Source: Schizochytrium sp. CCTCC M209059 (Eukaryota > Sar > Bigyra > Thraustochytrida > Thraustochytriidae). From it: DNA of 64,000 nt. The stretch is from positions 320,070 to 384,069 of the forward strand of contig KN805382.1 in assembly GCA_000818945.1 (NCBI GenBank), written 5' to 3'. How positions within the stretch are numbered: position 1 is the stretch's first letter; each line of letters starts with the position of its first letter. Positions 19,130-27,725 of this stretch are shown piece by piece. The position numbers and the translations under genes were made by a program. Below the pieces are notes generated by a model. It ran no database searches. It worked only from the letters and a program-made list of their open reading frames with translations, and was not told the DNA's origin.

Positions 19130-19484
19130 CAGCGGAGCGGAGCGCAGCACAGCACAGCGTAGCACAGCGCAAGGGCGAACGGCGCTCTCGCTCGTTCGCC
19201 GGGACGCGGAGTCCGGCTGTCTGTCTGCCTGCCTGCCTGTCTGTCTCTGTCTATCTCTGTCTGACTGTGAGTCTGCTTGTCTGAGTCTGCCGTAGCGAGC
19301 GAGAGACGCGCAGACTGTTGATTGTTCCACGCGACGCGAACGAACGAACGAACGAACGAACGCACGCACGCACGCACGCACGCGCGCACGCACGCTGGCA
19401 GCGGCTGCGCGTGAGAGGGCGGGCGGCGGAGCGGGCGGGCGGGCCGCCGCGAGCGCGTGGCGCGAGACGCCGGCCAGGGGGACG

Positions 19485-21455
19485 ATGGCCTCGTTCCTGT
19501 TCGGGTCGGCGGTGGAGAAACGGGTCCTGGGGGACTTTGAGGTGGGCGAGACCCTCGGCGAGGGCATGACCAGCAAGGTCAAGTGCGGCAAGCACAAGCG
19601 CACGGGCCAGCTGGTAGCGCTCAAGATCATGGACCCTGACACCTTCAAGAGCCGCGAGGTCCAGCGCGAACTCGAAATCCTGCGGTACTTTGGAGAACCT
19701 CAGAACAGACACCCCAACGTCAGCGGCCTCGTCACCGTCCTCCACGACGTCGACTTCCCCAGCAAACACGGAGAAAAGTCATCGTACCTCGTAAGACGCG
19801 TGAGCGTCATCGTCACAGAGTACATGGACAGCGGCGACCTCTTCTCCTACCTTAGCTCCGGCATCCCCTTCAACGATGAGACCGCCCGCGCCGTGTTCCA
19901 ACAGGTCGTGCGCGGACTCTCCCACCTTCACAAGCACGGCGTCGTCCATCTTGACCTGAAACCCGAAAATATCCTGCTTGGCAAAAACGGCATTGTGAAA
20001 ATCGCAGACTTTGGCCTCTCCGAAGTCGTCAAGCCTCTGCGCACGAGCAAACACGGCAAAAAGTCCCGCCGCCAGCGCCTTGTTGGACCATACGGTGACC
20101 GCGCCTCCGAGCACGCCTCGGGCGCGCGCTCTGTTACGGGCGGCGGTAGCCGCCGCTCTCACAGACGCGTCGTCTCATCTTTTGCGGACATGCGCACCGT
20201 CGCCTCGCTGACTTCGCTCTCGAGCATCAACTCTTCGGCCTCCCTCGATTCTTCGCCCTCGCCCTCGCCTCTCGTCCATCTTTTTCCTCCCAATTCCCGG
20301 TTCGGGGCCGCGAATGCCATCCCGTCCTCGGGGGCGTCTACATCGGCATCCTCGGTAGGCCGCATGCCCTCCTTTTCGCTCTCCTCGTACGACGAAGGCG
20401 GCGGTCAACTGCTTACCGTCAAGGCCAGCCTTGGCGACGGCATCTACGACCTCGATGCCACGCCGCAGCCAAACACGGACGCACTCTCACCCGAGAATGA
20501 CGAGCAGCTCTTTGCTGCCATTACCAAGGGCAAGACGCGCCGCACCGCGGCCAGCGATGCCGACATCGATGCCGCCGTCGCCGCGGCCGCCACGCGGAGT
20601 CTCTCTGGCGAGTCGACTCGTGGCGGATCCATGAACACAACTTCTACGGGAGCGAGCACGAGCGCCAGTCTCCGCGGGTCGCACTCGGTGAGCAACCTTC
20701 TCTCCATGTACAATAGCACCCATGCTTCGCACCAGACGGAGGGCCACCGAAACCATTTTGGCGAGCGCCACCACATGGGTGCAAAGACTGCCAGCTACAA
20801 TAGTATTTCCAGCCTCGATAGCGATGGCAGCATTGCCTCGCGTGGCAGCGAAAGTCGCAGCGTTGCGCGCTTCAAAACGCCCAAGCTCGTGGTCAACTCT
20901 CGTTCCGGGACGCTCTCCTACCAGGCCCCCGAGGTCGCCAAGGGCCGCTACTGCGGTTCCAAGGCTGACGTGTACAGCCTCGGCGTAGTCCTTCACGTCA
21001 TGCTCTTTGGCGTGTTGCCCTACGAGGAGGGTGAGTGGATCCGCCGCCGCGACTATTACGAGCGCTCGGCCCATGTCAGCGATGACGGCAGCTCGCCTGG
21101 TGACGCCGACACGGCGGACACCGACCTCAGCTCCGAGGACGAGCTCACGCTCGTCCCCTGGACCACGCCCAACCTCTTGCAGCGTGACGTGCACATCTCT
21201 GAGGAGGCCAAGGACCTCCTCGCAAGCATGCTCTGGCTTGCGCCCGAGACACGCTTTTCCCTCAAGGACGTCATGCGCCACCCCTGGGTTGATGCCTCGC
21301 GCCTGCGTGGCTCCGTGCAAAAGGTCGCTGCTGTCGTCAAGCGCCGCGAGCCCTATGTACTTGAGAACCGCAAAAACCAAACGTACATGCGCAAAGCGCG
21401 CAAGCGTGGATATGGGCCTCATGTTGTTGCCGACGATGACGCTCTTTTCCTCTGA
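19485..21455 (+). CDS. Ser/Thr protein kinase, MLCK/DAPK-like HLD motif, ~300-residue activation-segment insert
   Basis: 656 residues from ATG at 19485. All kinase landmarks are present: Gly loop GETLGEGMTSKV (21-32), catalytic Lys in VALKI (K47), catalytic loop VVHLDLKPENILL with Asp157, DFG at 175-177, and TLSYQAPE with the APE motif at 481-483, then SKADVYSLGVVLHVMLFGVLPY. The catalytic loop reads HLD, not HRD. That Leu is seen in MLCK and similar CAMK kinases, and it means classical activation-loop arginine coupling is absent. Between DFG and the P+1 region there are about 300 residues of Ser/Thr/Gly/Ala-rich, low-order sequence, against a normal 20-30. A second acidic loop (528-560) follows helix F. 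Substrate is unknown. The start is in a good context (GACGATGG). Confidence 0.9.
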   Translation: MASFLFGSAVEKRVLGDFEVGETLGEGMTSKVKCGKHKRTGQLVALKIMDPDTFKSREVQRELEILRYFGEPQNRHPNVSGLVTVLHDVDFPSKHGEKSSYLVRRVSVIVTEYMDSGDLFSYLSSGIPFNDETARAVFQQVVRGLSHLHKHGVVHLDLKPENILLGKNGIVKIADFGLSEVVKPLRTSKHGKKSRRQRLVGPYGDRASEHASGARSVTGGGSRRSHRRVVSSFADMRTVASLTSLSSINSSASLDSSPSPSPLVHLFPPNSRFGAANAIPSSGASTSASSVGRMPSFSLSSYDEGGGQLLTVKASLGDGIYDLDATPQPNTDALSPENDEQLFAAITKGKTRRTAASDADIDAAVAAAATRSLSGESTRGGSMNTTSTGASTSASLRGSHSVSNLLSMYNSTHASHQTEGHRNHFGERHHMGAKTASYNSISSLDSDGSIASRGSESRSVARFKTPKLVVNSRSGTLSYQAPEVAKGRYCGSKADVYSLGVVLHVMLFGVLPYEEGEWIRRRDYYERSAHVSDDGSSPGDADTADTDLSSEDELTLVPWTTPNLLQRDVHISEEAKDLLASMLWLAPETRFSLKDVMRHPWVDASRLRGSVQKVAAVVKRREPYVLENRKNQTYMRKARKRGYGPHVVADDDALFL

Positions 21456-21916
21456 AGGTCCGCTCGGGATTTCTTGAGCAATGGATCAAGTTGATTGATG
21501 ATTGATTGAATGAATGATTGACATAATTATATGTGTAACCTTTTTCCTTCTTCCCACTTTTCTTGCTGGCTTACGGTGGAAACAAAACGCGAGACGATCT
21601 TGCGACATGATCTTTCTCCAGGCCTTTTACGCGTTCGTTGCCCAAAGTGAACTTTCGGTCTGCGTCTTCTTTACTTCTTCTTGTTCTTATTCTGTCGTCA
21701 TCGTTTTCTTGGCTCTTCCACCTTACAAATCAAACGGACTCAGGCTGTTTACCTCACTCTTCTTTTTCTTCTCGCACTTGAAACGTGGTGAAAGGCATCA
21801 TTCGAGAGAGCCGAGACGAGCCGGGCCATGCCATGCCATGCCATGCCATGCCATGCTATGCCATGTCATCTCATGTCATTCCATGCCACCGAACGAGCTG
21901 TACCTTGTTTCTTTTC
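21456..21916. other. Convergent 3' region with (CCATG)n repeat
   Basis: Between the kinase stop and the stop of the minus-strand FN3 gene. It is lower in GC than the coding areas. A (CCATG)n pentanucleotide tract lies at 21826-21889 with degenerate right-hand copies. No gene is seen. Confidence 0.55.
21826..21889 (+). repeat. (CCATG)n pentanucleotide repeat
   Basis: About eight good copies of CCATG/ATGCC, decaying to CTATG, TCATC and TCATT variants. The reverse-complement unit (GGCAT) forms the longer array at 44729-44785. Confidence 0.85.
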
Positions 21917-22774
21917 TTAGGAAATAACACACTTCTTCTTGGGCGTGCAGTTGGCAACAGCCGTATCAATAGTGAGATCTTCACTCTGTGCACCCTCGCC
22001 CTCGCTTGTCACGGCCGCGATACGAAACTGGTACGTTGACGTAGGCTCGAGGTCCTCGAGCGTGATCTTGGTCTCGCTTCCGCCAATCGTTGTCACCTTG
22101 GCTGTCTCCCAAGTGTCCGGGATCTTACGACGGTACAACTTGTACGAGGTCGCACCATCCACCTTTTGCCATCTGTGCAGTGAGGTGTTTGACAAAAGCA
22201 ACCACAATTGTGAATCGAATACGTTAGTTTTTGTCTCTGTTCGCAGTGCAGGCTCTTTTTGTGCGCTGGGTTCTGTTTGACATGTATTGTGGCGCATATA
22301 CATAAATGTTACTCCACGCGAAAAAGTCACCTTTTCTCTCCGGGACCTACGTCTACTTCTCCCCCCCCCCCCCCCCCNNNNNNNNNNNNNNNNNNNNNNN
22401 NNNNNNNNNNNNNNNNNNNNNNNNNNNNNNNNNNNNNNNNNNNNNNNNNNNNNNNNNNNNNNNNNNNNNNNNNNNNNNNNNNNNNNNNNNNNNNNNNNNN
22501 NNNNNNNNNNNNNNNNNNNNNNNNNNNNNNNNNNNNNNNNNNNNNNNNNNNNNNNNNNNNNNNNNNNNNNNNNNNNNNNNNNNNNNNNNNNNNNNNNNNN
22601 NNNCCCCCCCCCCCCCCCCCAAAAACATAATTCTAAGGAAAATCCTCATAAGAGCACACGCAGGCCCCCGCGCCTTTCTCGTTGCACCAGACTCTTGCTC
22701 TGTACGTACTTGATATCCACGGAGAACTCGGTCGGGTTGGTCGCCTCGGGCCTCGCCATGCGCGGTGGCGCCAT
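21917..22774 (-). CDS. Small single-FN3 protein with C-terminal CaaX box
   Basis: Proposed spliced CDS on the minus strand: exon 1 22774-22710 and exon 2 22172-21917, 106 residues. The donor is GTACGT and the acceptor is CTGCACAG. The junction completes a Lys codon (AA|A) and gives ...SVDIKWQKVDGATSYKLYRRK, a natural start of a fibronectin type III domain. The FN3 fold continues through ETKITLEDLEPTSTYQFRIAAVTSEGEG. The protein ends TPKKKCVIS: a polybasic run plus C-V-I-S, a textbook CaaX prenylation signal, with a second Cys eight residues upstream of the CaaX Cys. There is no signal peptide, so FN3 would be on the cytosolic face of a membrane. The 537-bp intron contains the assembly gap, so a further exon could be hidden there. 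FN3 and the CaaX box are read directly; membrane attachment is inferred. Confidence 0.65.
22361..22620. other. Assembly gap flanked by C homopolymers
   Basis: 22361-22377 is 17 C, 22378-22603 is 226 N, 22604-22620 is 17 C. The gap lies inside the intron proposed for the FN3 gene. Confidence 0.99.
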
Positions 22775-23235
22775 CTTCTTCTTCGCTTTCTCTTTCCTTT
22801 CGAGCAAAAGAGGGACGCAGGGCGCACGAAGCGTTCGAGTCGCGCAGAGGTGCGGACGCGAGCACAGACGCGGCACAGACCAAACACAAGCACGCGCACG
22901 GGGGGGCAGGCGAGTGCGCGAGCGAGCAAGCAAGCAAGCGAGTTTGCTTGTGTGCGAAGTAAAGGCCTACTTGCACGTCGCCCAAGTTGACAGTAAAGGA
23001 AGGCACGCACGCTGGACATGTATTGCGTTGCGCACACCGCGGCGTACGTGAGGCATTGGAAAGAACCCGCCAGGTCGTCAAGCAAAAATCAAACAAAGAA
23101 CGACCCTCGACGACCGGTCTGCTGGCTATTGTCTGTAGCGCGCCGCACGCGCTCCTTTTTTCCTCGCCAGCCCGTCGCCCCCAGCCCGAGCTCTTGGCCA
23201 AGCCGCTGATCGTACGCTTCAAGTGCACAGTGCCC
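22775..23235. promoter_or_regulatory. Divergent promoter region FN3 gene / TMEM151-like gene
   Basis: About 460 bp between the two start codons. It contains a short (CAAG)n run at about 22925-22941. No gene is supported. Confidence 0.45.
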
Positions 23236-24414
23236 ATGGAAGGGGCGAGTGGCGCAGCGGCGGCAGTAGCGAGGAAAGCCAGAGCCGAGGTGTCGTCCTA
23301 CACGCGGGAAGCCGACACAGTGCCACTTGCACAAAGAGCAGACCCGCTCGCGAATGCCGTACTCGATGCCGAGGTAGCTGACACTGTGGCACAACCTCTT
23401 TTGCAGGGCCACGAATCAGGAAAGAACTTGCCCACTTATACGGATCAAGATGTCGAGACCGAGAATGCTCAAGCCTCAACCGCGCGAGTGGAGCTTGTGA
23501 CGCCGCCAGAAAACGTGGAGGACTACGGCATACCGCTAGCGGACTCCACATGGGATCCCGAGACGGTTTCGTACACGCGTCCCAAATGGCCTGTCGCAGG
23601 CCTCATTTTCTCGGCAGGAACCTTGTTCACGGGTGTTGCCTTCCTCAGTATGCTCGATGATGGCGCATCATCGGAGGATGATCGCGAGCCGTGGATGATT
23701 GCATTGATCATCTTTTCGGTTCTGTATCTCGTAGAGTCCTTGATGAATTTGAGGACCTTTTTGAACATGGAGCACACGGGAACCCACGACCCAGAACACG
23801 AGTACTTTGTGGCAATTCGACAACGCCCTCCACGACTTGTCATGCATGCAGAGTGCTATCACTACGAGACGCGAGTACGGTCTGTGCGCGAGTCGTACCA
23901 GGATGCGAACGGAAATACGCATCATCGTACACGGCGCGAAACCTATCAAGAAAAGGTGGTGACGTGTCGCGATTCCGAAGCAAAGCGCTATGCGAGCTGG
24001 ATGGACCTCAGTGGCGCTGGTCCGCGTCTTGCCGAAGTGAATCAGAAATACGTGGGGATTCTTGTACATGTTGAAAAGAAACTGGAATGTGACGATCACG
24101 ATACCGAGGCAGATCTCGAAACGCAAGCACAGCGCTTTCGCGATCGTTATCGCAATCGCGATTCGCACTTTGACTATCACGAGAGCTTGGACATTGACGG
24201 CTTTCGACCAACCGTTTTCCTTCACGATGCTTCGCGAACGCCGATTTACATTGGTCCCAAGGCTTACGTAGTTGCAACATTGTTGCTATGTTCGTGGCCT
24301 TACCGCGTGTACGTGCAGACTCACATTATGCACGCCCGCTTCACCTTGCGTTCTCTCATTTCTGCTCGCGCCAACGCTTTTTCGGCCGTACCCGACGCAA
24401 TTGTACACGACTGA
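23236..24414 (+). CDS. TMEM151-like multi-pass membrane protein
   Basis: 392 residues from ATG at 23236; the frame is open upstream but the ATG-led part carries all conservation. It has hydrophobic segments at about 118-140 and 153-172 and a third near the C-terminus (VVATLLLCSWPYRVYVQT). Between them lies a long polar domain that opens RLVMHAECYHYETRVRSVRESYQDANG and continues RRETYQEKVVTC. The CYHYxxxxR... and C-terminal SWPxRV motifs match animal TMEM151A/B proteins (CYHY...TRYRNG; LSWPLRV). The biochemical role of this family is not established. Residues 1-110 are acidic, disordered and unrelated to the animal proteins. There is no clear signal peptide. Confidence 0.78.
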   Translation: MEGASGAAAAVARKARAEVSSYTREADTVPLAQRADPLANAVLDAEVADTVAQPLLQGHESGKNLPTYTDQDVETENAQASTARVELVTPPENVEDYGIPLADSTWDPETVSYTRPKWPVAGLIFSAGTLFTGVAFLSMLDDGASSEDDREPWMIALIIFSVLYLVESLMNLRTFLNMEHTGTHDPEHEYFVAIRQRPPRLVMHAECYHYETRVRSVRESYQDANGNTHHRTRRETYQEKVVTCRDSEAKRYASWMDLSGAGPRLAEVNQKYVGILVHVEKKLECDDHDTEADLETQAQRFRDRYRNRDSHFDYHESLDIDGFRPTVFLHDASRTPIYIGPKAYVVATLLLCSWPYRVYVQTHIMHARFTLRSLISARANAFSAVPDAIVHD

Positions 24415-25029
24415 GACCACTGTATTACAAGTTTTTTTTTAAATAAATATATAACTTCACTTGTAGATCGGGCCGAGACATGGATTGACTGTGGAAAAGA
24501 AAAAAGAAGAAGAGAGACGTCATAATCAAAAGCTTTCTTTTTTAATCTGAATCATTTATTAACACCTTGCCAAATATTATTTCCACCGCATTAGCGTGAA
24601 AGGAAAGACCAGAGATAGCGAGCGCTTCTATGCTAAAACTGAGGCTTTCGCTTTCGTTCACGTGGCGGCTGAAAAACTGGAAGAAAGGAATGGCGTGACT
24701 AACGTTGTTGAGCCTGGGTGTAAAGAGTAGCGATTCGTACGCACAGTTTTATCTTCGTGAACGACGCTGCTCTCCGTGTTGCTTTTTCCGGCAGCATGCA
24801 TCATTCTGAGGCATCTCAAAAGTGGTTGGAAAGACCGTCTCGAAATTGATTGTTTTCCCATATTTAAAAAATTGCTGTCTCTCCTCTCCCCCTTCGCCCC
24901 CCACACACACACTCCCCACAGTGCAAAAGGTGTGTACTACGGCGCGGGCACTCGAGGTGATGACGGCCATCCTGGCCTAGAACCTGATGCTCGCGACGCA
25001 CGGACGAGCGCGCAAGTGTTCGCCTGGCG
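24415..25029. other. Intergenic, AT-rich 3' flank then promoter
   Basis: Begins with an AT-rich stretch (AAATAAATATATAAC about 24440-24455) that probably contains the polyadenylation region of the TMEM151-like gene. No gene is supported. A C/A-rich run at about 24895-24917 precedes the next gene. Confidence 0.5.
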
Positions 25030-26058
25030 ATGCAGCTCGACGAGCGGCGCGAGCGCGTCGCCCCCGAGGATGCCGAGAGCTCGAGCGCGAGGGAAGAGTT
25101 CGCGGCGATCCGCGTCTTTCCGAGCCTCGTTGCAGCACGCTTGTCCGGTGGGTCCGTCGCAGCCGTGGCTGCGACGACGGCAACCTCGAGCAAGAGAACG
25201 CCGACGCAAACGACACCAGGGACAAAGGCATCGAACTCCTCGTTAAACGCTTTCGGCGGGACGCGCGCGACGCGAGAAATATTCCTCGAGGATGAGCAAT
25301 TGCGAGCCGCGAGAACGGCAAAACTCTTGGAGAGCCAGAAGCGGCGGGGCGCCGCTGCCAAAAATAAGCAGGGCGTCGCGGGTTTTAGGCCAACCACCGA
25401 GGTCAACTGCCTCGCGGATCTCAGGGAACAGATCAAACGACGCACGACAAAGGCCAAGGCCTCCCGGAAAAAGGCAGACCAGGTACGAGCCGCGGCTTTT
25501 GCACACCGTCAAGGCACGCCTTTTCGGCCATGCAACCCGCACGAGGCGCGCGAAACCCTGTCTGCGCCACAGGGCAGACTTGCCAAGAATCCTTATGGCC
25601 GCGACATCACCTTTCCAAAAGACGTTCGAGAAGATTCGACCCCTGCTTGTTGCAAACCTACGCCTCCAGCGCAGCGTAAGTCTTGGGTTCCTGCTTCAGC
25701 ATCTGCGCGTGCCGCACTTGGTACGGACTCTTTCTTGACCGCACCTGATGCAGAGTCTACTCTTCGGGACCGCGCGCGTGTGGAATCGCTTCGTGCACGT
25801 ATGCTTGTCGAGTTTAAAGACCAGCTTATGGTCCGCAATGCCACGGATCGGACAAAGAGTCTCATTGGCTACCTCGCACGTGTAGAAGCACGCATGATTC
25901 GCGATCAGCAAGCCCGTGCTCTTGAGCAGGCGCGCGCACGTGCAGAGGCCACTGCGTCAAGAACGGTGGGCTTTCGCCGCGCGCAAACTTCTTCTTCTTC
26001 TGCGGTAACGCCAACGTCCGTTTCTTATGTCAGGACGCCACATGTGTCGGAGAGGTAG
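25030..26058 (+). CDS. Hypothetical basic Ala/Arg-rich protein
   Basis: 342 residues from ATG at 25030. I do not recognise a family. It is rich in Ala, Arg, Lys and Thr, with predicted long helices around RDRARVESLRARMLVEFKDQ and YLARVEARMIRDQQARALEQ (about 245-310), which could form a coiled coil. There is no signal peptide or membrane segment. Codon third positions are G/C-rich in the first half and somewhat less so in the second. It could be a cytoskeletal or nuclear protein, but nothing in the sequence decides this. No intron is needed for the open frame. Confidence 0.65.
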   Translation: MQLDERRERVAPEDAESSSAREEFAAIRVFPSLVAARLSGGSVAAVAATTATSSKRTPTQTTPGTKASNSSLNAFGGTRATREIFLEDEQLRAARTAKLLESQKRRGAAAKNKQGVAGFRPTTEVNCLADLREQIKRRTTKAKASRKKADQVRAAAFAHRQGTPFRPCNPHEARETLSAPQGRLAKNPYGRDITFPKDVREDSTPACCKPTPPAQRKSWVPASASARAALGTDSFLTAPDAESTLRDRARVESLRARMLVEFKDQLMVRNATDRTKSLIGYLARVEARMIRDQQARALEQARARAEATASRTVGFRRAQTSSSSAVTPTSVSYVRTPHVSER

Positions 26059-26321
26059 GAGGGACACATCGCGGCAACAAGATTTCAAGAAATAACAAAA
26101 AGAGCCATGAAACAAATGGCCGGAGAAAAGAACGGATGGATGGATGGATACAATGACCAGAGATGCTTGTAGGCTATTTGTATGTTTTCTCAAGAATCAT
26201 TTTGCACGACTACCAGCGCAGGATCGTATAGAAGAAAAGAGGGGCGAGGAAACATGGATATGCAATGCCTCCTGTCATGACTTTTCGACCAGGGACTGGG
26301 CATGAGGTGAGGTACACGCGC

Positions 26322-26689
26322 TTATTCCTTGGACTCCTTGAGCTTGGTGTTGAACTTGTCCATGCGCTTGAACTCAGCACGGGCGCCAGCCATCCACATG
26401 CCACCGCCAACTGTGGAATCGAAGCAAAAGAGATAATGCAATCGTTGCGTTAGTTTTTCATTTCGTGATTGATCGGGATCCCACCCTTTTCATTCTCCTT
26501 CCCGCAACCATCCCTTTCTCTCTCTTCCCTTTTCGTGTAAAACGTACCAAAGCCGAGGCCGAGGCCAGCAGCGATCTCCATGGGGAGGTTGGCGTTGGTG
26601 GCGCCGTTGATGGATTCAGCCGACATCTTGCGGACGCCAGCAACACGGGGCACCATAAGGGCCACGCGGCGAGTGGTGAGAGCGTTCAT
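26322..26689 (-). CDS. COX5C/COX6C-like small mitochondrial protein
   Basis: Spliced CDS on the minus strand: exon 1 26689-26548, exon 2 26410-26322, 76 residues. The donor is GTACGT, the acceptor is GATTCCACAG, and the split codon G|TT gives Val. The N-terminus (MNALTTRRVALMVPRVAGVRK) looks like a mitochondrial presequence. It is followed by LPMEIAAGLGLGFVGGGMWMAG, one membrane helix, and a charged helical tail (KRMDKFNTKLKESKE). The pattern E-I-x-x-G-x-x-LG-x-x-x-GG-x-W followed by a basic tail with a spaced F...L is that of plant COX5C and animal COX6C, small cytochrome c oxidase subunits. The splice model is firm; the family assignment is moderate because the protein is short. Confidence 0.65.
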
Positions 26690-27725
26690 TTTTTGAGGCT
26701 TTGAAAAGAGTTGGGGTTCAGGCTACTGTTTCGAATAAATAAAAGAGGTTATGCACATGACATGATCAACGGTTAGTCCAGTTGCTCGGCATCTTCACAC
26801 GCAACATTTACTCTCCAAGACAAGGGCACTACTGGGGGTGTTCACCAAAGCGTCCGCGGTGACACAGGCTGGCGTCCCCGGGAAATTTTGCGAAGCTCGC
26901 CATCGTCTCTCCCCAACAGGATAGAAAGAACAACCCTTGAGATCACGCTCCTCCGGCGTGTCTCTTTTCCCGCACGCTTGACCCCCGTGCCGCTGCACCG
27001 CGTCCTCCGCGCAGCACCGAAGCGAAGCGAAGCGTCCGCCGGACGAATGAATGGATGCCTCGCGCGGCACTTCGTCTCGCACGCAGAGCCGTCTTTACGC
27101 CCCCGCAGAAATAAACATGCGAGCAATATCGCGAGCGTGCGCCAGAGCCAAGGGGCGCCTGCCGCGCCCGCGCGCCCGCGCCCGCGCGCGCGCGCACACG
27201 GCGCCGCTGCGTGCAACAACGTACGTCAGCTCCTTGTGCTTTTGCCGATCTGCAGCGGCGGCAGCAGCGCCGCCCGCAACACGAGAATGGCCGCCGCAAG
27301 TGCGCTATTCGCCATCCGCAAGTGCAGCTCCGTGACTCGCAAGTGCCGCAAACACGGCTGCCCTCTCTGCCTAAGTAAGTGTGCACGCAGCAGGCAGCGG
27401 CCGAGAAAAGAACGCGGGCAGCGCTGGATCGGAACGAAAAGAACGGCCTTGCAGACCCGCGGTTAGGGCCGCCTGAATCCGGCGCGATAGTGCGCCGGAT
27501 TTGAAGGCGCACACCTCTTTGCACACCGGGTGCGCGGGTACTCCAGTGTGCGCGATTGTCGGAGGCGCGGCTGGAGTTGGAATGAGAGAGTGAAGTAAGT
27601 GCAACCCTGGCCGACCGGTTTGTCAAGAACGTCCTGCAGAAACAAACGCAAGCGAGCAAGCCTGCTTGCCTGCGTGCTTGCCTGCGTTTGATTTGTCGGG
27701 GCCGAGTCCGGCAGGCTGGTCCGAG
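26690..27725. promoter_or_regulatory. Divergent promoter region COX-like gene / multi-pass membrane gene
   Basis: No coding sequence is supported. The segment 27160-27200 is very rich in CG and CGCG. Two GTAAGT sequences (about 27374 and 27594) and a CCGGCAG acceptor-like site just before the 27726 ATG would allow a leader intron, but this is speculative. Confidence 0.45.

Larger units (their letters stand above)
15281..19484. other. 4.2-kb gene-poor, repeat-rich stretch upstream of kinase
   Basis: Long open frames exist on both strands, but their translations are Arg/Pro/Ala/Ser-rich or simple repeats, with no conserved domain and no ATG-led frame with normal composition. Contents: GT run about 15313-15330, (GCGGT)n 16231-16257, (GCCACT)n about 16728-16748, (GA)n about 17710-17730, (GGAA)n 17777-17833, (GAGGC)n 18071-18110, polypurine (GAAA)n/(GGAA)n 18774-18990, (GCAGA)n 19097-19129, CTGT-type 19216-19258, (CGAA)n then (CGCA)n 19338-19396. 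A TATAAAAG sequence lies at 15861-15868 but no gene follows it visibly. The right end must hold the kinase promoter and leader. Confidence 0.6.
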
